DNA from: UBA7803 sp041686955
GTDB lineage: Bacteria > Pseudomonadota > Gammaproteobacteria > Pseudomonadales > Azotimanducaceae
Assembly (NCBI GenBank): GCA_041686955.1
Contig: JAWLCV010000001.1
Span: 62,001-126,000 of the forward strand
Direction of reading: 5' to 3'
Length of the DNA: 64,000 nucleotides
In this document: positions 9,017 through 17,524 of the stretch, one piece after another
Position numbering within the stretch: the first letter of the stretch is position 1
Layout of the letters: each line of letters opens with the position of its first letter
Made by a program: the position numbers and the translations under genes
Notes under the pieces: generated by a model
What the model saw: only the letters and a program-made list of their open reading frames with translations
Database searches by the model: none
What the model was told of the DNA's origin: nothing

Positions 9017-9406
9017 ATGAGCCTGCTGAACCAATCACTCAGATACCTGCTGGTGGGGGCGGTGGTGCTCAGCGCCGACGTCGGCTTCTTCGCTCTGGTG
9101 GTCGGCGCATGGCCCCAGGCTTACCTGCCAGCGAACGTCGGTGCCAAGGCGGTAGGCGCGGTAGTGGGGTTCCTGTTGCATGGCTGGTTCACCTTCAACT
9201 GGAAGAAGAAGTATCCGGCCGCCCGTCGTGGCGTCGCCTATCTGGCGGTCCTCGTCAGCAACATGGTGCTCAGCACGGCCCTGCTGTTCCTGGCGGTGGA
9301 CCTGATCGGAATGGTGGAACTGCTGGCCAAGGCGCTGGTGGAACTGTTGGTGGTCATCTTCGCCTTCACGGCGAATCGGCTCGTGGTATTCGCGGAGGCT
9401 CGATGA
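9017..9406 (+). CDS. GtrA-family membrane protein
   Basis: A 129-residue, four-helix membrane protein starting MSLLNQSLRYLLVGAVV, with LHGWFTFNWKK between helices two and three and the ending FTANRLVVF. These are standard GtrA (PF04138) features. GtrA proteins are thought to flip polyprenyl-phosphate sugars across the inner membrane. The ATG at 9017 is preferred over an upstream in-frame codon at 8981, which would overlap the GT2 gene. The downstream GT-C-like gene overlaps by 4 nt. Its partner upstream is a GtrB-like enzyme, so it most likely supplies a periplasmic side-chain glucosyl- or mannosyl-type donor. Confidence 0.85.
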   Translation: MSLLNQSLRYLLVGAVVLSADVGFFALVVGAWPQAYLPANVGAKAVGAVVGFLLHGWFTFNWKKKYPAARRGVAYLAVLVSNMVLSTALLFLAVDLIGMVELLAKALVELLVVIFAFTANRLVVFAEAR

Positions 9407-10848
9407 ATCGTGCAGGGGTGCAGCCCACGGGGGTGCGGCATCGTTTGGATCGACTGGGGCTGGACTCCGGTGCCGCTGCGGTATGGGTCTGGGCCGTATG
9501 TGCCGCCTATCTGGCGCTGAGTGTGTTGTTTGCCACGGTGAAGCTGGACGGCGACGAGTTCCACGTCATCAAGGAGCCTTACGAGTTCATCGGTGGAGAC
9601 TACACCGCGGGATATCTGGAGGAGGGAGAGTACGGTAAGGCACTGGAAACCGCGTGGAAGGCTTACGTACTCTACTGGCGATACCGGCCGCTGTTCGCGC
9701 CGGTCATCGCGGAAGAGCACAAGAGCTGGTTCGAAGAAGAGGAGCAGCGCTTCGGTTACGTGAAGCCGGAGAGCGTAGCTCGTGGTGACCCCGACGCGCT
9801 GGACAAGTACCAGGAGCGGCTGATCGTTCCGGAGCCAGATCGATTCTATCAACATGGCGCGGGCAAGCCCCTGCTGCCGAGCCTGTTGACTATCCCGCAA
9901 CTCGGGCTCATAGCATTGATCTCCAGCGGCGATGAGCTTCTGGTCATTCAGCACAGCCATCAGCGGCATCCGATCTTCGTGCTGACGCGTCTCGTTCAGA
10001 TCGTGGCCGGTCTGGCGACCATTCTTCTTGTCGCGTTCATTGCCGCCCGAGAGGTGGGGGAGCATGCCGCGCCGCTGGGCGCTGCCATTGCCGCTTTCGT
10101 ACCCATCTCCCCTATGTATTTTCCGGATCTTCACACAGACTCCATCATGACGCCGTTTCTGATCCTCGCGGCCTATCTGCTCTTCAACAGGCAGGTGCTC
10201 TGGGGCGGCGTGATGTATGGTCTGGCGTTGGCATCGAAGAACACGGCCGTATTTCTTCTGCCGGCATTCGGGATCTTCTACCTGATCGAGGGCGTCAAGA
10301 TAAACGGCTGGAGCACACCGCTCCTCGGGTACCTTTGGCGTCGGGTGCGCCAATTGGCCTTGTTCTGTGGGATCGCCGTGGTAGTCCTGTTCCCGTTCGC
10401 CAATCCCCTCTCGTACGTGATCGAAGTTCTGACCCCCATCACCGGGCGACAGTTCGATCCGCGTGGAGAGGACGTGAGCAGGTGGATCATCGGCCGTGGA
10501 ACGGAGAGTGGCATGGGCAGCTCGGATGCGCGCCTAACGGCCGCTGCATCATTCGACGACGTCTTTCAGCTCCTCGTGCTTCTGGCTTTGTTTCTGGCGA
10601 TCCAGGCACGGCTGGGGCGTTTCGGCCAGCTCTCCCTGATCATGCTGCTGCTGGTTGTGCCGTACGGCGTCGTATTCTCCTACTCGTTCAACTGGCGCTA
10701 CCTGATGTTCGTGCCGTTCCTGGCGTTATTCTCCGTCGACGCCTTGCGCAGGCCACATGCGCTCGCCTTCGCAGCAGTGCTGGCACTGTTCACGCTGGCC
10801 GAGGCGATGGATGTGATCGCAATGCCGGGGGGAGCGGACCAGGGATGA
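9403..10848 (+). CDS. Integral membrane GT-C-type glycosyltransferase (GT39/ArnT-like)
   Basis: A 481-residue protein with about ten predicted membrane segments. An acidic motif KLDGDEFH sits just after the first segment, in the first periplasmic loop where GT-C enzymes (PMT, ArnT, family 39/83) carry their catalytic DE. LNRQVLWGGVMYGLALASKN-like sequence (shown in part: YGLALASKNTAVFLLP) is typical of the PMT_2 fold. It overlaps gtrA-like by 4 nt, so it is the likely periplasmic transferase that uses the polyprenyl-linked sugar made by the two genes before it. The upstream frame to 9109 is rejected because it overlaps gtrA. Confidence 0.72.
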   Translation: MNRAGVQPTGVRHRLDRLGLDSGAAAVWVWAVCAAYLALSVLFATVKLDGDEFHVIKEPYEFIGGDYTAGYLEEGEYGKALETAWKAYVLYWRYRPLFAPVIAEEHKSWFEEEEQRFGYVKPESVARGDPDALDKYQERLIVPEPDRFYQHGAGKPLLPSLLTIPQLGLIALISSGDELLVIQHSHQRHPIFVLTRLVQIVAGLATILLVAFIAAREVGEHAAPLGAAIAAFVPISPMYFPDLHTDSIMTPFLILAAYLLFNRQVLWGGVMYGLALASKNTAVFLLPAFGIFYLIEGVKINGWSTPLLGYLWRRVRQLALFCGIAVVVLFPFANPLSYVIEVLTPITGRQFDPRGEDVSRWIIGRGTESGMGSSDARLTAAASFDDVFQLLVLLALFLAIQARLGRFGQLSLIMLLLVVPYGVVFSYSFNWRYLMFVPFLALFSVDALRRPHALAFAAVLALFTLAEAMDVIAMPGGADQG

Positions 10849-10882
10849 TCTCGCCATTGCTGCCGTCGAGGGTGACCGGGAC

Positions 10883-12244
10883 TTGAATGCGCTGTTGTAT
10901 GCAACGTTGCTCTCGGCGTTCATGGTGAACTGGAGCCCGGCCGGGGTCCATGTGCCTGCGGAAGTGAAGGTTGTCCCGGACCTGCTGGCGGGGTTCCTGG
11001 GGCTGGCTGTAGTCGGCCGATTTGCATCGCAGCCGCGCGGCGCCGTTCAGGGTCGGTACGTGATCTTCGCGATCTTTCTGGTCACCCTGCTCGTCACGAG
11101 CGTGCTCGCCAACCTGGTCGATCCGGGGGCGGTGTTTCAGGCGATACGCACCTACGTCATGCACATTCCCCTGTTCCTGCTGCCGGCCGTGTACAACGTT
11201 TCGCCACGACAGATTCGGGGGCATCTCGTCTTCATGCTCGCCCTTTGCCTGGTGCAGCTTCCCGCGGCGTTGTATCAGCGCTTCGTGCTCGACCCGACCA
11301 CGGGCACCGGCGACCTGGTCACCGGTACCCTGGGAAACTCCAAGACGCTGAGCATCGTCATGCTGAGCGCCATCGCGTTGCTGTGGGCATTTCACCTTCG
11401 GGGACGAATCCGCCTGCTGGTCATGGGACTCCTCATGCTGGCGCTCTTCACGCCTACGGTCATCAACGAAACGACCGGCACGCTGTTCTTGCTGCCGGTG
11501 GTTCTGGCGGTTCCGCTGTTGATGTTGGCAGACTCACGGCGAAAGCTCCGGTACTCCGTAACCGCCGCGGCAGGGGGCTGTTTGCTGATCATGCTGTTCG
11601 CCGGCGTGTACAACGCGTACTACGGCAGCCGCTGGGGGGGCGATGTCTTCAACGTGTTCGCGGAGGGCCGATTCATCGAGTACGAGCTCCGAGGCGAGGA
11701 TGATTCGGGCGGTGTGGCGTCGGAGATCGGGCGGATCGAGGCGATTCTCATCCCCATCCGCACCCTGTCAGAGGATCCGGTGAAGCTTCTGGTGGGGGCC
11801 GGCGCCGGTAACGTCCAGACTGCACCGCTGCCGGTGCTGGAGGGCGCCTACGCAGACGAGTACGAGCCACTGGGCGCGAACGGCACCACGGCGGCGCTGC
11901 TGCTGTGGGAGACGGGCTTGCTGGGACTGGGTCTGTTCTTCGCGTTCCTCTTCATGGTGTGGCGCGACGCTTGGCTGCTTCGGTCGTGGAAAGGGATCGA
12001 AGGTGCAGTGGCGTTGGGTTGGCTCGGGGTGCTGGCGATGCTGTTCGTGGCGACGGTTTACGTCAACGTTTTCGCGGATGCATCCATCATGTACGCCTTC
12101 GCCTACGTTTCCGGTTACCTTGCCGCACGGCGCGGGTGGCTTGCACATGAGCAGAGCATGCACATCCACGAGCTCGTTGCGGGGGCAACGCGGCGGTCAC
12201 CGTTACCGACAGTGATGGGACGTGAGCGAACTAGACCGAGTTGA
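10883..12244 (+). CDS. O-antigen ligase/polymerase-like membrane protein (Wzy/WaaL type)
   Basis: A 453-residue protein with about ten to twelve hydrophobic segments and a large hydrophilic loop (about 250-325) before the last four, the layout of Wzy_C/O-antigen ligase proteins. The loop region includes LLVGAGAGNVQTAPL and is followed by NGTTAALLLWETGLLGLGLF, resembling the conserved G-xG and H/N-x-L-L stretch of the family. It should polymerise or ligate lipid-linked repeat units at the periplasmic face. No ATG exists in frame near the beginning; a TTG at 10883 is the best visible start. An ATG at 10845 in another frame stops after 13 codons. Assignment rests on topology more than strong motifs. 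Confidence 0.7.
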   Translation: MNALLYATLLSAFMVNWSPAGVHVPAEVKVVPDLLAGFLGLAVVGRFASQPRGAVQGRYVIFAIFLVTLLVTSVLANLVDPGAVFQAIRTYVMHIPLFLLPAVYNVSPRQIRGHLVFMLALCLVQLPAALYQRFVLDPTTGTGDLVTGTLGNSKTLSIVMLSAIALLWAFHLRGRIRLLVMGLLMLALFTPTVINETTGTLFLLPVVLAVPLLMLADSRRKLRYSVTAAAGGCLLIMLFAGVYNAYYGSRWGGDVFNVFAEGRFIEYELRGEDDSGGVASEIGRIEAILIPIRTLSEDPVKLLVGAGAGNVQTAPLPVLEGAYADEYEPLGANGTTAALLLWETGLLGLGLFFAFLFMVWRDAWLLRSWKGIEGAVALGWLGVLAMLFVATVYVNVFADASIMYAFAYVSGYLAARRGWLAHEQSMHIHELVAGATRRSPLPTVMGRERTRPS

Positions 12245-12254
12245 GGTTGCAGTA

Positions 12255-12998
12255 ATGAACGACTCGAGCGTGATTTTCGTGGATGGGTTGCCCCGAAGCG
12301 GAACGACCCTGGTGCATTTTCTGATCGGCGGTCACCCGCGGTGTGTGGCGCTCGGCGAAGTTCAGCGGCTCATAGGCGATGCCGACGTGGTAGCGCGAGG
12401 GGACACAGTGGAATGCTCCTGCGGAGTCATGGCCGATCGCTGCAGGTTCTGGCGCGATCTGCTACCTCGACTTCGAGGCGATGGGGACTACCAGCCGCTG
12501 CTGCGGCATTTCGCGAGCATGTATCCGGGCCGCGTGTTGGTGGACTCTTCGAAGCGGATTCCGCCGGAGGGGGCCCGCACAGTGTACGTCATCCGGGACG
12601 TGCGAGCCTGGACGGTGTCTCTCGGTCACACGACTCCGCGCTTCTTCGCGCGGTGGCACCGCGAGAACCGTCGTCGGATGCCGGGAAAGTTCGTCGTGAG
12701 CTACGAGGAGCTGGCGCTGCGGCCGGTTCCATCGCTGCAGCGGATCTGCAAACACCTGGGCCTCGACTACACCCCGGAGATGTTCGACTTCGCGCGCAGC
12801 GAGCACCACGCCGTCAAGTGCAATCGCATGAGATCGAACGAGGCTAAGATGACCAGCATCACCTACGACCACCGCTGGTTCCACCAGGATCGCTGGATGT
12901 TGCCTGCACTGCTGATGCCGCAGGTCATGAAGTTCAACCGGAAGCACGTGTACGGCTACGTGGAGGACGTGTTCGACTCTTCGAGCACTTCGCGATAG
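12255..12998 (+). CDS. Sulfotransferase family protein
   Basis: A 247-residue protein with the P-loop GLPRSGTTL at about 11-19, VDSSK at about 96-100 and VIRDVRAWTVS at about 112-122, the two PAPS-contact regions of the carbohydrate sulfotransferase fold. VVSYEELALRP matches the family's later SYEEL segment. The ATG at 12255 has a GAGG-type ribosome site just upstream; a GTG at 12222 overlapping the polymerase gene is the alternative. The last 43 bases overlap, tail to tail, the end of the minus-strand glycosyltransferase. It is likely a cytoplasmic sulfation enzyme for the same polysaccharide. Confidence 0.83.
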   Translation: MNDSSVIFVDGLPRSGTTLVHFLIGGHPRCVALGEVQRLIGDADVVARGDTVECSCGVMADRCRFWRDLLPRLRGDGDYQPLLRHFASMYPGRVLVDSSKRIPPEGARTVYVIRDVRAWTVSLGHTTPRFFARWHRENRRRMPGKFVVSYEELALRPVPSLQRICKHLGLDYTPEMFDFARSEHHAVKCNRMRSNEAKMTSITYDHRWFHQDRWMLPALLMPQVMKFNRKHVYGYVEDVFDSSSTSR

Positions 12999-14065
12999 AT
13001 GGCCAGCAGTCGTCCACGCACCACGTCGGTACGAAAACGCGACTGAGCGAGCTCCAGGTTTCGTCGTGAGATGATCCGGTAGGTCTCGGGCTTCTGGATC
13101 AGCGCGGCCGCAAACTCGGCGAAGACCTGAGGGTCCCTGCTGGCGGTCAGCAGCCCGTGGGTGCCGTTCTCGACAATCTCCGGAATCGCGCCTTCCGGCC
13201 GGGTCAGTACGGGCAAGCCGTACAGCATGGCTTCGAGCAGCGTGCAGGGAAGCCCCTCGCCGTGGTAGGTCGGGAACATCAGAAAATGGCACCGCGTGAG
13301 TAGTTTGCGCCGCTCGGCATCGTCCACGTGGCCGAGGAAGGTGACGTCGTCGCGGTGCCCGTACCGGCTTTTCGCTTCGGCGAGGTCTTCACCATCGCCG
13401 GCTACGTAAAAGTGCATGGGGACTGCGGGGAGCAACTGCCTGCAGCCGAGAAATGCTTCCAGCCCGATGAAGAGCCCCTTTTCCCTGATGGCTCGCGCCA
13501 GAAACAGAAAGTTCACGGGCCCTTCGTCCAGGCTTCGCGTAGCGATGGTCTTCGGGTCGAAGCCGACATCATCCGCTATGGTGGTTTCCACGTGCACCGG
13601 AACATCGGATGGGAGCCCGAGTTCCAGAAGCCGTGCTCTGAAGGTGTCGCCGAGCACGATGACCGCGTCCGCCGCCGAGTAACCCCAGCGCAGAACGGCC
13701 TGGCGCAAGTGGCTTCGGCGCAGGGTTCGCTCGAAATCGTATGACCAGCCGTGGAAGGTGACGATCACCTTGCGCCCGATTAGGTGCGCCAGTGCTGTAT
13801 ACACCGCGTCACGGTAGAACGATTTGGGATTGAGCGACGGGTTCACGTGCACGCAGGGGAACTCCCTCGCCCGCCGCACATAGCGCAGATAGTTCGGCAG
13901 CAGGAAGGCAATCTTACGCAGAGCTCCCCGCGCAGAGACGTGGTTGACGTGGAAGTGCTCCACGTCCGGCCGGTGATCGAGCGCCAATTGCCTGTAGTAG
14001 TTCGTCACTCCGCCGTCGAGTCGCATGTCGGGCAGGAGCACGAGCATGGCCTTGGCGCTCGTCAC
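12956..14065 (-). CDS. GT4-family glycosyltransferase
   Basis: A 369-residue GT-B enzyme. Motifs include LDGGVTNYY near the start, VNFLFLARAIREKG at the second-domain entry and the donor-site segment GEGLPCTLLEAMLYGLPV. It shares CVHVNPSLN and a TFHGWSYDF segment with the protein at 1203-2297, so the two are paralogues within one locus. It is downstream of the exported lyase gene on the same strand (8 nt gap). The end overlaps the plus-strand sulfotransferase by 43 bases. A start at the seventh codon (MLVLLPDM) is also possible. Sugar specificity is unknown. Confidence 0.83.
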   Translation of the reverse strand: MTSAKAMLVLLPDMRLDGGVTNYYRQLALDHRPDVEHFHVNHVSARGALRKIAFLLPNYLRYVRRAREFPCVHVNPSLNPKSFYRDAVYTALAHLIGRKVIVTFHGWSYDFERTLRRSHLRQAVLRWGYSAADAVIVLGDTFRARLLELGLPSDVPVHVETTIADDVGFDPKTIATRSLDEGPVNFLFLARAIREKGLFIGLEAFLGCRQLLPAVPMHFYVAGDGEDLAEAKSRYGHRDDVTFLGHVDDAERRKLLTRCHFLMFPTYHGEGLPCTLLEAMLYGLPVLTRPEGAIPEIVENGTHGLLTASRDPQVFAEFAAALIQKPETYRIISRRNLELAQSRFRTDVVRGRLLAIYREVLEESNTSST

Positions 14066-14073
14066 CGCAAAGG

Positions 14074-14946
14074 CTACTCCAGCACGGGCGCGGCCGGAGC
14101 GACGCCGCAGGTGGGTAGAACGTCAGCCATGCTGCCGCCGGGGCCGACGATGCGCAGGGCGTCGAAGAAATGCTCACGATAAGGGAACGCGGACGGACCA
14201 CCCCAGGTATCCACCTCGCGCCAGGCGGGCTTGTAGTTGCCTAGCTTGAGGTAGGGACCCCGCTGGTCGTTGTAGGCATTGCCTCCGACGTGGCGCAGCA
14301 CCTTCTCGCCGTCTTTCCACAGCTCCAGCAGGCCATCGCTGCCATAGGACAAGCGCACGTGCATCACCCACTTGGTCCAACGGCCGGTTTCGAATCGGCC
14401 GAGATTGAATTTCGCGGCACCTTCGAGACGGGGCGGATTCCCCGAATTCGGCTTGCTGTCGTAGAGGGCCCAGATATGCCAGTAGTCCTCCTTCGTGCTG
14501 AGCGCGATGGGCGGATTCCGCCACCCCTCGTCCGGATCCGGATAGCCGTGGAACTGCAGCAACGTGTCGATCTTGGAATCGGGCTGCCAGCCGTCAGGCA
14601 GGTAGATCGCGAAGCCCAGCCAGTAGTCCTGACCGAGCGGGAAATACCGTGGTGGCCCTTTGAACGACAACTCGTTTCGATAGCCCTTGCCATCATCCCG
14701 GAACGTCAGCGGAAACTTCAGCGAGTATCCACCACCGCATACCGGGTTGCCTTGAACTATGACGGGCTTTTCGGTGTAGGACACGGATTCTCCGAACCAC
14801 TGGTCGAGGTTCCCGAAGTCCCACGGGCTGTCCACTATGACCGAGGCTGAAGCTGTCGTCGCTGTGGCGGTCATCAGAAAAAAACTTGCTAGAAGTTTGA
14901 GGCGGGAAGTAAAATCTCTTGCACTCTTTCCACGGCCAATTCGCAT
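14074..14946 (-). CDS. Exported polysaccharide lyase-like protein (jelly-roll, PF14099 type)
   Basis: A 290-residue protein with a signal peptide: basic start (MRIGRGKSARDF), hydrophobic core LLASFFLMTATATTA and a cleavage-like ASAS. The mature part has YSLKFPLTFR, YRNELSF, YWLGFAIYLPDGW, LLQFHG and a W-x-x-WVMHVRLS stretch, which match the concanavalin-like polysaccharide lyase family (Polysacc_lyase; related heparin lyase I/alginate lyase folds). It is therefore a periplasmic or secreted enzyme that should cut an acidic polysaccharide. The substrate is inferred from context: the AlgD-type product of this locus. A good sigma70-like promoter lies at 14990-15019. A glycosyltransferase follows 8 nt downstream. 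Confidence 0.78.
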   Translation of the reverse strand: MRIGRGKSARDFTSRLKLLASFFLMTATATTASASVIVDSPWDFGNLDQWFGESVSYTEKPVIVQGNPVCGGGYSLKFPLTFRDDGKGYRNELSFKGPPRYFPLGQDYWLGFAIYLPDGWQPDSKIDTLLQFHGYPDPDEGWRNPPIALSTKEDYWHIWALYDSKPNSGNPPRLEGAAKFNLGRFETGRWTKWVMHVRLSYGSDGLLELWKDGEKVLRHVGGNAYNDQRGPYLKLGNYKPAWREVDTWGGPSAFPYREHFFDALRIVGPGGSMADVLPTCGVAPAAPVLE

Positions 14947-14989
14947 GTCGGGTTGGTGACCTCGCTACGGCTTGCTGTGAGGGGCGAGC

Positions 14990-15019
14990 TTTATAGCAGT
15001 CCCTCCGTTCGCACGGCAA
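14990..15019 (-). promoter_or_regulatory. Sigma70-like promoter for the exported lyase gene
   Basis: On the minus strand, TTGCCG (15014-15019) and TATAAA (14990-14995) are separated by 18 nt, and the lyase start codon follows at 14946. The region is clearly richer in A and T than its surroundings. A weaker plus-strand pair, TTGCTG (15072-15077) and TTAGAC (15095-15100) with a 17-nt spacer, could serve the methyltransferase gene. Both are read from consensus only. Confidence 0.45.
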
Positions 15020-15131
15020 GAATTTCATCACAATACCCTGGCGCCAGTAATTTTCTGCCAATTTTCCGGCATTGCTGCGTGACAGCTCGCGCAGTTAGAC
15101 TGCCAATTCGTCGGGAGATGGACGCACCCCG

Positions 15132-16151
15132 TTGGAGCTGCTGGCCCCCCACTCGCCGCTGCGGCGGCGCTTGCGATTCGCGAGTCGTCGGGTGAACTTC
15201 GGCGTCTCGGGCGCCATGAAAAGACACTTCACGCCCATGTCCGCCGATGGCGCTGCGGAGATCGAATCGCTCCTCAAGACCAGCTATTTCCCGAGCTGGT
15301 ACGGCGATGCTATCGGCGAGGATTTCTTTCTCAGCGCGGACGGCCAGGCGGCGCTGGAAAACCACATGTACTATCGCCTGGAAATGGATCGTCACGAGTT
15401 CATTCCATGGCTTGCCAGCGTGGTGCAGCTCGACGGAGCGCGGATTTTGGAGATCGGCAGCGGCACTGGCTCCGCCGCCGTCGCCATGGCCGAGCAGGGT
15501 GCTGACGTGGTCGGCGTCGACGTCCACGAGGAGGGGCTGCAGGTAGCAGACGCACGGGCCCGGGCCCACGGACTCGACCGCGTGGAGTTCGTCGTTGGCA
15601 ACGCCGAAGAGCTCGATCGCATCTTCAGCGGCCGGATGTTCGACGTCGTCGTGTTTTTCGCGGTTCTGGAGCATATGACCCTGCCGGAACGGGAAGCAGC
15701 CCTGCGCGCGGCCTGGAACATTCTGCCGGCGGGCAAGCATCTTTGTATCACGGAAACGCCGAACCGGCTCTGGTTCTACGACGGCCACACCTCGAGGTTG
15801 CCGTTCTATCACTGGTTGCCGGACGACATCGCCTTCCGCTACTCGCGGCACAGTCCGCGGTATCCCTTCAACGTGCGATTTCGCGAAGCCGACCCGAACA
15901 GCGTGCTTTCCTTCCTGCGCGAGGGGCGAGGGTTCAGTTACCACGAGATGGATCTGGCCTGGGACGGGGACGCCACTTATCGCGTCTGCAGTGACAAAAT
16001 GTCATTTCTCGTTCGGAGAAACCCGGCGAAACTGGCCAAGTATCTGGCCTCGGGCGACGCCCGGCGCGAGCGGTTGCTCCACCGTTATGCCCCGGATCGA
16101 CACAGGGCTTTCTTCAGGCAGCATCTGGATCTGCTCGTCCAAAAGCTCTGA
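15132..16151 (+). CDS. SAM-dependent class I methyltransferase
   Basis: A 339-residue protein with motif I ILEIGSGTGSA (105-115), the acidic motif II VVGVDVHEEG, FVVGNAEEL and the motif IV-like FFAVLEHM. These define a Methyltransf_11/25-like SAM-binding domain. A long C-terminal extension with FYHWLPDDIAFRYS is typical of methyltransferases found in polysaccharide loci. It probably O-methylates a sugar of the polymer or its precursor; that is inference from context. The start is uncertain: TTG at 15132 gives the longest form, GTG at 15192 and ATG at 15216 (MKRHFTPM) are alternatives, and none has a strong ribosome site. Confidence 0.78.
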   Translation: MELLAPHSPLRRRLRFASRRVNFGVSGAMKRHFTPMSADGAAEIESLLKTSYFPSWYGDAIGEDFFLSADGQAALENHMYYRLEMDRHEFIPWLASVVQLDGARILEIGSGTGSAAVAMAEQGADVVGVDVHEEGLQVADARARAHGLDRVEFVVGNAEELDRIFSGRMFDVVVFFAVLEHMTLPEREAALRAAWNILPAGKHLCITETPNRLWFYDGHTSRLPFYHWLPDDIAFRYSRHSPRYPFNVRFREADPNSVLSFLREGRGFSYHEMDLAWDGDATYRVCSDKMSFLVRRNPAKLAKYLASGDARRERLLHRYAPDRHRAFFRQHLDLLVQKL

Positions 16152-16206
16152 GCCGCCGCAAAGCGACGGGCATCGACGCGGCCATTCCTCGGCGTGTGAG
16201 GTTGCC

Positions 16207-17520
16207 ATGAGGATGAGTGTCTTCGGGCTCGGCTATGTTGGAGCCGTGTCGGCGGCGTGTTTGGCTCGAGACGGGCATCGCGTCGTAGGCGTCGACCCCA
16301 ATCAGGTCAAGGTGGACCTGATCAACGCAGGACGTGCGCCGGTGATCGAGCCGGATCTCGGTGAGCTGATCGCCAGTGGGGTCGAGGCGGGACGCCTGCG
16401 TGCCACCACGGACGTCGAACATGCGATCGCCGAGTCGGAGATCTCCCTCATCTGTGTGGGCACTCCGAGCCTCCTCAATGGACGGCTCGACCTCAAGTAC
16501 GTTCGTGGCGTTTGCGAGCAGATCGGCCACGCTCTCCGCTACCGGACGGACTTCCACGTCGTGGTCGCACGCAGCACCATGCTGCCGGGCAGCATGCGTC
16601 AGCTCGTGATACCCACCTTGGAAGAGCATTCGGGCAAGCGGTCGGGAATCGACTTCAGCGTCTGCAACAACCCGGAGTTTCTGCGCGAGGGAAGCGCAGT
16701 GCACGATTACTACCATCCCGCGAAGACGGTGGTCGGCTCGACGGACGCGAGGGGTGCCGACCTGCTTGCCAGCGTCTACGAACACCTCGGCGCCCCCTTG
16801 GCGAGAACGGACGTCGACACGGCGGAGATGGTGAAGTACGCCGACAATGCGTGGCACGCATTGAAGGTGGGGTTCGCCAACGAGATCGGCAACATCTGCA
16901 AGGCGGTGAACATAGATGGCCATGCGGTGATGGACATCTTCTGCCGCGACACCAAGCTGAATCTGTCGCCGTACTATCTGAAGCCCGGCTTCGCATTCGG
17001 CGGCTCGTGTCTCCCGAAGGATCTTCGGGCGTTGAAGTACATGGCCAAAGCTCTGGATGTCGAAGTTCCGATCATCGACGCGATCCTGCCCAGCAATCAG
17101 CTTCAGGTGCAACGCGGCATCGACATGATCACGGCCAAGGGCTGCAGGAAAATCGGGGTGCTCGGATTCAGCTTCAAGGCGGGCACCGACGATCTGCGCG
17201 AGAGCCCGATGGTCGAGGTCATCGAGCGATTGATCGGCAAGGGGTACGACCTGCGAATCTACGACAGGAACGTGAACCTAAGGTGCCTCGTTGGCGCCAA
17301 CCGGGATTACGTCCTGAACCACATACCCCATATTTCGCGGCTCATGGCCGAAGGCGTGGACGAGGTGTTGGATCACGCCGAAGTGCTGGTCATCGGAAAT
17401 GGAGCTGAAGAGTTTCGTGAAGCAGCCAAGAGAGTCAGAGTCGGGCAGCGTGTCGTGGATTTCGTCCGGGTCCTCCCGGAGGGCAAAGGAGAGCTCGACT
17501 ACGAGGGTATCTGCTGGTGA
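16207..17520 (+). CDS. algD: GDP-mannose 6-dehydrogenase (AlgD type)
   Basis: A 437-residue nucleotide-sugar dehydrogenase. The NAD-binding GLGYVG is at 7-12, CVGTPS follows, and the catalytic region GFAFGGSCLPKDLRAL places Cys at residue 268, the position of the active Cys in Pseudomonas AlgD. The sequence follows AlgD closely to its last residues (EGICW), much more than UDP-glucose dehydrogenases, and has AlgD-like AEMVKYADNAWHALKVGFANEIGN (in part: NAWHALKVGFANEIG). It oxidises GDP-mannose to GDP-mannuronate with two NAD. The ATG at 16207 has a GAGG ribosome site. It makes the uronate donor of the locus; none of the other alginate genes (alg8, alg44, algE) is present here. Confidence 0.92.
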   Translation: MRMSVFGLGYVGAVSAACLARDGHRVVGVDPNQVKVDLINAGRAPVIEPDLGELIASGVEAGRLRATTDVEHAIAESEISLICVGTPSLLNGRLDLKYVRGVCEQIGHALRYRTDFHVVVARSTMLPGSMRQLVIPTLEEHSGKRSGIDFSVCNNPEFLREGSAVHDYYHPAKTVVGSTDARGADLLASVYEHLGAPLARTDVDTAEMVKYADNAWHALKVGFANEIGNICKAVNIDGHAVMDIFCRDTKLNLSPYYLKPGFAFGGSCLPKDLRALKYMAKALDVEVPIIDAILPSNQLQVQRGIDMITAKGCRKIGVLGFSFKAGTDDLRESPMVEVIERLIGKGYDLRIYDRNVNLRCLVGANRDYVLNHIPHISRLMAEGVDEVLDHAEVLVIGNGAEEFREAAKRVRVGQRVVDFVRVLPEGKGELDYEGICW

Positions 17521-17524
17521 AAGG

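Noticed and set aside
16152..16206. Sigma-54 (-24/-12) promoter before algD
   Set aside because: No TGGCAC-N5-TTGC-type pair is present in the 55-bp gap; algD is probably read from upstream.
16207..17520. UDP-glucose 6-dehydrogenase (Ugd) instead of AlgD
   Set aside because: The sequence follows AlgD through its whole length, including the final EGICW and the Cys at 268.
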